Assembly (NCBI GenBank): GCA_050996405.1
Contig: JBPCRW010000189.1
Coordinates: 1-21,452 of the forward strand
Source of the DNA: JBPCRW01 sp050996405
Lineage (GTDB): Bacteria > Acidobacteriota > Blastocatellia > Pyrinomonadales > Pyrinomonadaceae
DNA length: 21,452 bases
Direction of reading: 5' to 3'
Every line of letters starts with the position of its first letter. Positions within the stretch are counted from its first letter, which is position 1. A program made the position numbers and the translations under genes. This document shows positions 15,492 to 21,452 of this stretch, one piece after another. Under the pieces are notes generated by a model, which was given only the letters and a program-made list of their open reading frames with translations, had not been told where the DNA came from and made no database searches.

Positions 15492-15507
15492 TGGCATACA
15501 TCTTGCC
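15492..15507 (+). promoter_or_regulatory. Sigma54 (-24/-12) promoter of the glycine-zipper protein gene
   Basis: TGGCAT-ACATC-TTGCC has the GG-N10-GC spacing and only one departure from the core in each half. The predicted start is near 15519, leaving a ~100-base leader before the ATG at 15619. Confidence 0.75.
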
Positions 15508-15618
15508 TAATCAGTTTAACGTGCGGGTTTATCCGACCTTCACTTCCAATTCATCCAGGTTTTATTGATAAGTTTCAAAAGTAGTTTGAGGTTTCTAAAT
15601 TCCAATGGAGGGAAAAAA

Positions 15619-17196
15619 ATGAGAAAAATTTTACTTAATCTATTCACTTTTTTATTTTTAGTGAGTTTCATTTCAATCGATTATTCGGTCCAGGCGCAAA
15701 CTCGCGCTTATCGTGTATCCGACAGGCAGGTTCAAACTTTGATAAACCGCATTAACACCAGAACGGCTAATTTCCGCAACGCGCTTAACCGCGGGCTTGA
15801 TTCCAGCACTTTAAACGGAACGGGCAGTGAAGATTCAATAAACGCATACACTTCCGATTTTGAAAAAGCAGTGAACAATTTGCGCGACAATTTCAACAAT
15901 CGCAGAGATACTTCCGCCGACGTTCAAGACGTTTTGAACCGTGCTGGATTTATTCAAAACTTTTTGCGCGATTACCGACTTAATCAAAATACACAAGATC
16001 AGTGGACTCTTTTGCGAACAGATTTAACCACTTTAGCCCGATATTATAACGTTCGCTGGAATCCAAATAACTCAAGTTATCCGGGCGGGCAGTCGAATTT
16101 GGTTTTAACCGGAACGTATCGTCTTAACACCAGCCAGAGCGATAACGTCAGCAACATTGTCGAGCGCGCAATCGGAAATAGCGTAACTGCTGCGAATAAT
16201 AATCAGAACGACCGCGTTCGCCGCAATCTTGAACGCCGTCTGACCGCGCCGGATTCGCTGGCAATTGATAAAAGTAATAATCAGGTAACGCTCGCCTCGA
16301 ATCTTTCGCAGCAGGTAACTTTTCAGGCTGACGGCGTAACCAGAACCGAAACTAATCCGAATGGAAAAACCGTTCAAATCAAAGCGATCAGTCTCAATAA
16401 TGGTGTCGAAGTCAGCTATCAAGGCGACCGCACGAACGACTTTTTCTTAACTTTTACGCCGCTTAGCAACGGGCAGTTGCGCGTGACGCGCCGTCTTTAT
16501 CTGGAAAACCGAAATCAGACCGTGACGGCGGTCAGCGTCTATGACAAAACAAACCAGACCGCCGATTTTTCGATAGCTTCAAACGGCAATTACAACAACG
16601 GCAGCAATGGTAATTATCCTGGCAGCAACGGTAATTATCCGGTTAATAATAACAATAACTTTTTCATTCCAAACGGGACACCGGTCGTTGCTATTTTGAA
16701 TAATCAGATTTCGACCCAAACCGCGAATGAAGGCGACAGATTTACGATGACCGTCCGCTCGCCGTCGCAGTATGACGGGGCGACAATCGCAGGTTATCTG
16801 TCGAACACGCAAAAATCCGGTCGGATAACCGGCAGAGCGCAGGTCACGTTTAATTTTGAAACCATTCGTCTGCGTAACGGAAGCACTTATCGCTACAGCG
16901 GAATTGTTGACCAGGTGCGGCAGCCGAACGGCGATACCATCAACGTTAATAACGAAGGCGCGGTTCGTGACAATAATCAAACCACTAAAACGGTCACGCG
17001 CACCGGAATCGGCGCGGCTCTCGGAGCGATTGTCGGCGCAATTGCCGGCGGCGGTTCGGGCGCGGCAATCGGCGCGGGAGTCGGCGCGGGAGTCGGCGCG
17101 GGTTCGGTTGTTTTACAGGGACGCGATAATCTCGATATTCAATCGGGGTCGGAGTTTAGAATTACTTCGTCCGCGCCGGGCAGTATAGTTCGTTAA
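15619..17196 (+). CDS. Secreted Asn-rich protein with C-terminal glycine zipper, function unknown
   Basis: 525 residues from ATG 15619, chosen because GGAGGG precedes it and it begins a classic signal peptide (MRK, then a hydrophobic stretch to about 20, probable cleavage after Ala26 in SVQA-Q). The mature part has a helical N-terminal region (about 30-165). A beta-rich middle includes GTYRLNTSQSDN. An Asn/Gly/Tyr/Pro-rich linker (about 323-350) holds a duplicated GSNGNYP unit. A beta-rich domain follows (about 351-455, with FIPNGTPVVAILNNQIST). A glycine-zipper segment (about 463-500, GIGAALGAIVGAIAGGGSGA onward) precedes a short beta end. Glycine zippers of this sort insert into or stack on membranes. 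I recognise no catalytic family. The sigma54 promoter suggests it is an induced cell-envelope or periplasmic protein. Confidence 0.85.
   Translation: MRKILLNLFTFLFLVSFISIDYSVQAQTRAYRVSDRQVQTLINRINTRTANFRNALNRGLDSSTLNGTGSEDSINAYTSDFEKAVNNLRDNFNNRRDTSADVQDVLNRAGFIQNFLRDYRLNQNTQDQWTLLRTDLTTLARYYNVRWNPNNSSYPGGQSNLVLTGTYRLNTSQSDNVSNIVERAIGNSVTAANNNQNDRVRRNLERRLTAPDSLAIDKSNNQVTLASNLSQQVTFQADGVTRTETNPNGKTVQIKAISLNNGVEVSYQGDRTNDFFLTFTPLSNGQLRVTRRLYLENRNQTVTAVSVYDKTNQTADFSIASNGNYNNGSNGNYPGSNGNYPVNNNNNFFIPNGTPVVAILNNQISTQTANEGDRFTMTVRSPSQYDGATIAGYLSNTQKSGRITGRAQVTFNFETIRLRNGSTYRYSGIVDQVRQPNGDTINVNNEGAVRDNNQTTKTVTRTGIGAALGAIVGAIAGGGSGAAIGAGVGAGVGAGSVVLQGRDNLDIQSGSEFRITSSAPGSIVR
16600..16641 (+). repeat. 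Two 21-bp tandem copies coding GSNGNYP
   Basis: GGCAGCAATGGTAATTATCC plus T, then GGCAGCAACGGTAATTATCC plus G: two 21-base units differing at two positions. They encode the flexible linker of the secreted protein. Such repeats can vary in copy number between strains. Confidence 0.8.
17059..17106 (+). repeat. 12-bp tandem repeats coding the glycine zipper
   Basis: Four 12-base units follow in a row: GGCGCGGCAATC, GGCGCGGGAGTC twice, then GGCGCGGGTTCG. They encode GAAI-GAGV-GAGV-GAGS within the glycine-zipper segment. The two central units are identical, suggesting recent duplication. Confidence 0.75.
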
Positions 17197-17217
17197 AATT
17201 TGTTTCGGAAAATTCTG

Positions 17218-17250
17218 AAGGGTGAACAAAATTTGTTCACCCTTTAATTT
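17218..17250 (+). terminator. Intrinsic terminator after the glycine-zipper gene
   Basis: AAGGGTGAACAAA and TTTGTTCACCCTT (17218-17230, 17232-17244) form a perfect 13-bp inverted repeat around a single base. In RNA the top of the stem would open into a small A/U loop. TTAATTTT follows. It lies 21 bases past the stop. Confidence 0.8.
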
Positions 17251-17342
17251 TAAATTCGTGCATAATATCAGATAGCGATTACGTTTCGGCGCAATCGGCT
17301 GAATGACGAGAAAAGAGATTTTTAAATCGACAGGGGTCAGAT

Positions 17343-17582
17343 ATGCAAAAACAAGACGAAGAAAAAATTCCGAATGCGAATCGTGAAAACTGGAACGCTC
17401 AAGAATTAGCAAAGCAAAGCGCAAACGAGGAATCGGACGAAACTTTGCGTAAAGTTTTACGCGGAAATGAAGGACTAGAAAATCCTGATAGCCGCGATGT
17501 TGTCGGTGCGGTCGATTCGGACGAAACTCCGCAGGGACGCGAGGAAAATAAAAATCAGACAGGAGTCAAAAAAAATGATTGA
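17343..17582 (+). CDS. Small charged hypothetical protein
   Basis: 79 residues, very rich in Glu, Asp, Asn, Gln and Lys, with no hydrophobic segment, signal peptide or Cys; probably largely disordered. I recognise no family. ATG 17343 is preceded by AGGGG at 8 bases. Its last eight bases overlap the start of the YggT-family gene, whose ribosome-binding site (CAGGAG) lies within this coding sequence, so the two are translated together. That coupling, and codon use like that of its neighbours, argue that it is real. Confidence 0.65.
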   Translation: MQKQDEEKIPNANRENWNAQELAKQSANEESDETLRKVLRGNEGLENPDSRDVVGAVDSDETPQGREENKNQTGVKKND

Positions 17583-18093
17583 TAACAAATTAGCGCAGGA
17601 AGAAGCGCAGCGAACGGCTAATTACGAGGCTCTGAAAACGGATGTGAAAGGCGACGTGACATCGGAGATTGCGGCGCGCGCCGACCAGACAACTCGTCCC
17701 GAAGCGCAGAGAATGGAAAACATCGCGGGCGATATGCGCGATAAGGCGATGAATGAAATTGTCGAAACTGACAGAGAAGTCGGGCGCGGCAGAGTTTTAG
17801 CCAGAGTTTCGCAGGTCGTGGATTATATTTTTTACGTCATCTACGGGCTTTTAGGAATTAGATTGCTCTTAAACTTGTTTGCGGCGCGAAGTTCCGCCGG
17901 ATTTGTGAAATTTATTAATTCGATAACCGACCCGCTTTACGCGCCTTTCAAAGGAATCGTTCCGAGTCCGACGACTCAAGAAGGTTTTACTTTGGCTTTG
18001 CCGATTATTGTCGCCATTATCGTTTATCTGTTGATTCATCTGGCGATTAACGGTCTGCTGAGGATTTTCGCGCATCGGAAAACCGGGATTTAA
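17575..18093 (+). CDS. YggT-family membrane protein with charged N-terminal extension
   Basis: 172 residues from ATG 17575, which follows CAGGAGTCAAAAAA; an in-frame upstream TTG (17497) lacks a ribosome-binding site. Residues 1-75 are soluble and charged. Two membrane helices follow (about 81-103 and 139-162). Between them is the YggT signature, with RLLLNLFAARSSAGFVKFIN (96-115) leading into DPLYAPFKGIVP (119-130). YggT/Ycf19 proteins are small integral membrane proteins linked to cell division, osmotic shock survival and, in plastids, complex assembly; the precise role is unsettled. The usual YggT is about 90-190 residues, and here the extension replaces a second YggT repeat. It overlaps the preceding small gene by eight bases and ends at a terminator. 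Confidence 0.88.
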   Translation: MIDNKLAQEEAQRTANYEALKTDVKGDVTSEIAARADQTTRPEAQRMENIAGDMRDKAMNEIVETDREVGRGRVLARVSQVVDYIFYVIYGLLGIRLLLNLFAARSSAGFVKFINSITDPLYAPFKGIVPSPTTQEGFTLALPIIVAIIVYLLIHLAINGLLRIFAHRKTGI

Positions 18094-18118
18094 CTTTCCG
18101 TTGAAAGTTTTAAATGTG

Positions 18119-18148
18119 AAAGGCTTCGTCAATTTAACGAAGCCTTTT
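18119..18148. terminator. Bidirectional terminator between the YggT-family and metallothionein genes
   Basis: AAAGGCTTCGT (18119-18129) and ACGAAGCCTTT (18137-18147) form an 11-bp perfect stem with a 7-base loop, with T-rich sequence on the right side and A-rich on the left. It lies between convergent genes and can serve both. Confidence 0.8.
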
Positions 18149-18169
18149 CCATTTGAAATTTACGAATTT

Positions 18170-18316
18170 TTAACTGCAACCCGGATGCCCGCATTCGCAT
18201 TCGATAGCGATAATGCCTTGTTTTGCGGCATTTTCGCATTGCGGACTGCAATAATCGGTATCTTTATCGATCGTGCAACTGCACGCATCATGTTTGCATT
18301 TTCTTGTTTCTGCCAT
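18170..18316 (-). CDS. Metallothionein-like metal-binding protein
   Basis: 48 residues with eight Cys (7, 12, 14, 23, 27, 40, 42, 47) and two His (9, 44). The order CKHDACSC, YCSPQCENA and CECGHPGC is the pattern of bacterial SmtA/BmtA metallothioneins, which bind Zn/Cd in the cytoplasm through a zinc-finger-like fold. I chose ATG 18316 because AGGGAGA lies upstream at about 9 bases and the conserved part begins here; the open frame continues to 18397 without a ribosome-binding site. The protein is slightly shorter than cyanobacterial SmtA (56 residues) and has one Cys fewer. No SmtB/ArsR regulator is in the window. It is convergent with the YggT-family gene and divergent from acnA. Confidence 0.9.
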   Translation of the reverse strand: MAETRKCKHDACSCTIDKDTDYCSPQCENAAKQGIIAIECECGHPGCS

Positions 18317-18482
18317 AAATTTAATTCTCCCTTGAACGTATGTTAATTTTTGTTTTGGAGATTGTCTTTCATCATTTGAAAAAACAATAAGCGTCAAACA
18401 ATCTTCTCCACAAGTTAAATTGTAAATTATCGCGGCGGTTTGAGCAATGAATTTTTAGACGAGAAATTTATTATCTTTACGG

Positions 18483-18521
18483 CGAAAAATTATTTTATAA
18501 GTTTTTCTAAATAATTTTTCG
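18483..18521. promoter_or_regulatory. Perfect 13-bp inverted repeat upstream of acnA
   Basis: CGAAAAATTATTT (18483-18495) and AAATAATTTTTCG (18509-18521) are exact inverted copies with a 13-base spacer. They are centred about 139 bases before the acnA start. It could be a regulator site or a leader hairpin; there is no T-tract suggesting a terminator. Confidence 0.5.
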
Positions 18522-18543
18522 GGCTGTCGAAATTTTCTTATCA

Positions 18544-18562
18544 GAGGCAGGTTCGAGGCAGG
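18544..18562 (+). repeat. Short direct repeat upstream of acnA
   Basis: GAGGCAGG occurs at 18544-18551 and again at 18555-18562, eleven bases apart (one helical turn). This could be a tandem protein-binding site, but it is short enough to be chance. Confidence 0.3.
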
Positions 18563-18640
18563 CGGATTTTACTTGTCGCGTTCAAAGCGTAAAATGTTAA
18601 TTAGCAATTCTTTAAATTAAAGGAAAACAATATAAGCAAA

Positions 18641-21452
<2,812 letters not shown>

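Larger units (their letters stand above)
18317..18640. other. Divergent intergenic region, metallothionein to acnA
   Basis: 324 bases with no credible gene. They hold the minus-strand ribosome-binding site of the metallothionein gene, a perfect 13-bp inverted repeat (18483-18521) and a direct repeat GAGGCAGG twice (18544-18562). I could not pick a confident promoter for either gene. Confidence 0.5.

Noticed and set aside
18547..18560. GG-N10-GC spacing upstream of acnA that could suggest a sigma54 promoter
   Set aside because: The -12 side reads AGGCA rather than TTGCA, and the match comes from the GAGGCAGG direct repeat; insufficient.

Overview
The window looks like a chromosomal segment of a Gram-negative-type bacterium, most likely an Acidobacteriota of the Blastocatellia/Pyrinomonadaceae kind. 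That placement is an inference from moderate GC content, AT-rich intergenic stretches, a secreted Asn-rich glycine-zipper protein, small stress-type membrane proteins of the DUF5670 and DUF883 kinds, and a large stock of hybrid/CHASE kinases. No marker in the window proves it.

Left part (1-8207), mostly housekeeping. The window opens inside the 3' part of a 5S rRNA gene with its terminator. A co-directional cluster follows: a TgpA-like membrane transglutaminase, rimO (ribosomal protein S12 methylthiotransferase) and pgpA (phosphatidylglycerophosphatase A). A long inverted repeat fills the gap to a convergent pair, corA (Mg/Co channel) and a small DoxX-like membrane protein, which have a clear sigma70-type promoter. 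Divergent from these is a two-gene ABC-2 exporter (ATPase and permease overlapping by 1 base).

Middle part (8300-18093), signalling and envelope stress. A cytoplasmic PAS-PAS-kinase-receiver hybrid protein is on the minus strand. Next comes a 48-residue DUF5670/lmo0937-type membrane peptide on the minus strand. Then, all on the plus strand, come a DUF883/YqjD-like tail-anchored protein, a sigma54-activating response regulator (receiver, AAA+ with GAFTGA, Fis-type HTH), a membrane CHASE-domain histidine kinase, a secreted glycine-zipper protein, and a two-gene unit ending in a YggT-family protein. Three -24/-12 (sigma54) promoters with the required GG-N10-GC spacing precede the DUF883 gene, the CHASE kinase gene and the glycine-zipper gene. 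A fourth near-match faces the DUF5670 gene. The regulator gene itself lacks one. The simplest reading is a compact, self-amplifying sigma54 regulon: the kinase activates the regulator, and the regulator drives the kinase gene and several envelope proteins. I consider this the most interesting content of the window.

Right part (18119-21452). A bidirectional terminator separates the YggT unit from a convergent 48-residue, 8-Cys metallothionein-like protein. A 324-base intergenic region with a perfect 13-bp inverted repeat leads to acnA (aconitase), which is intact but runs off the right edge of the window.
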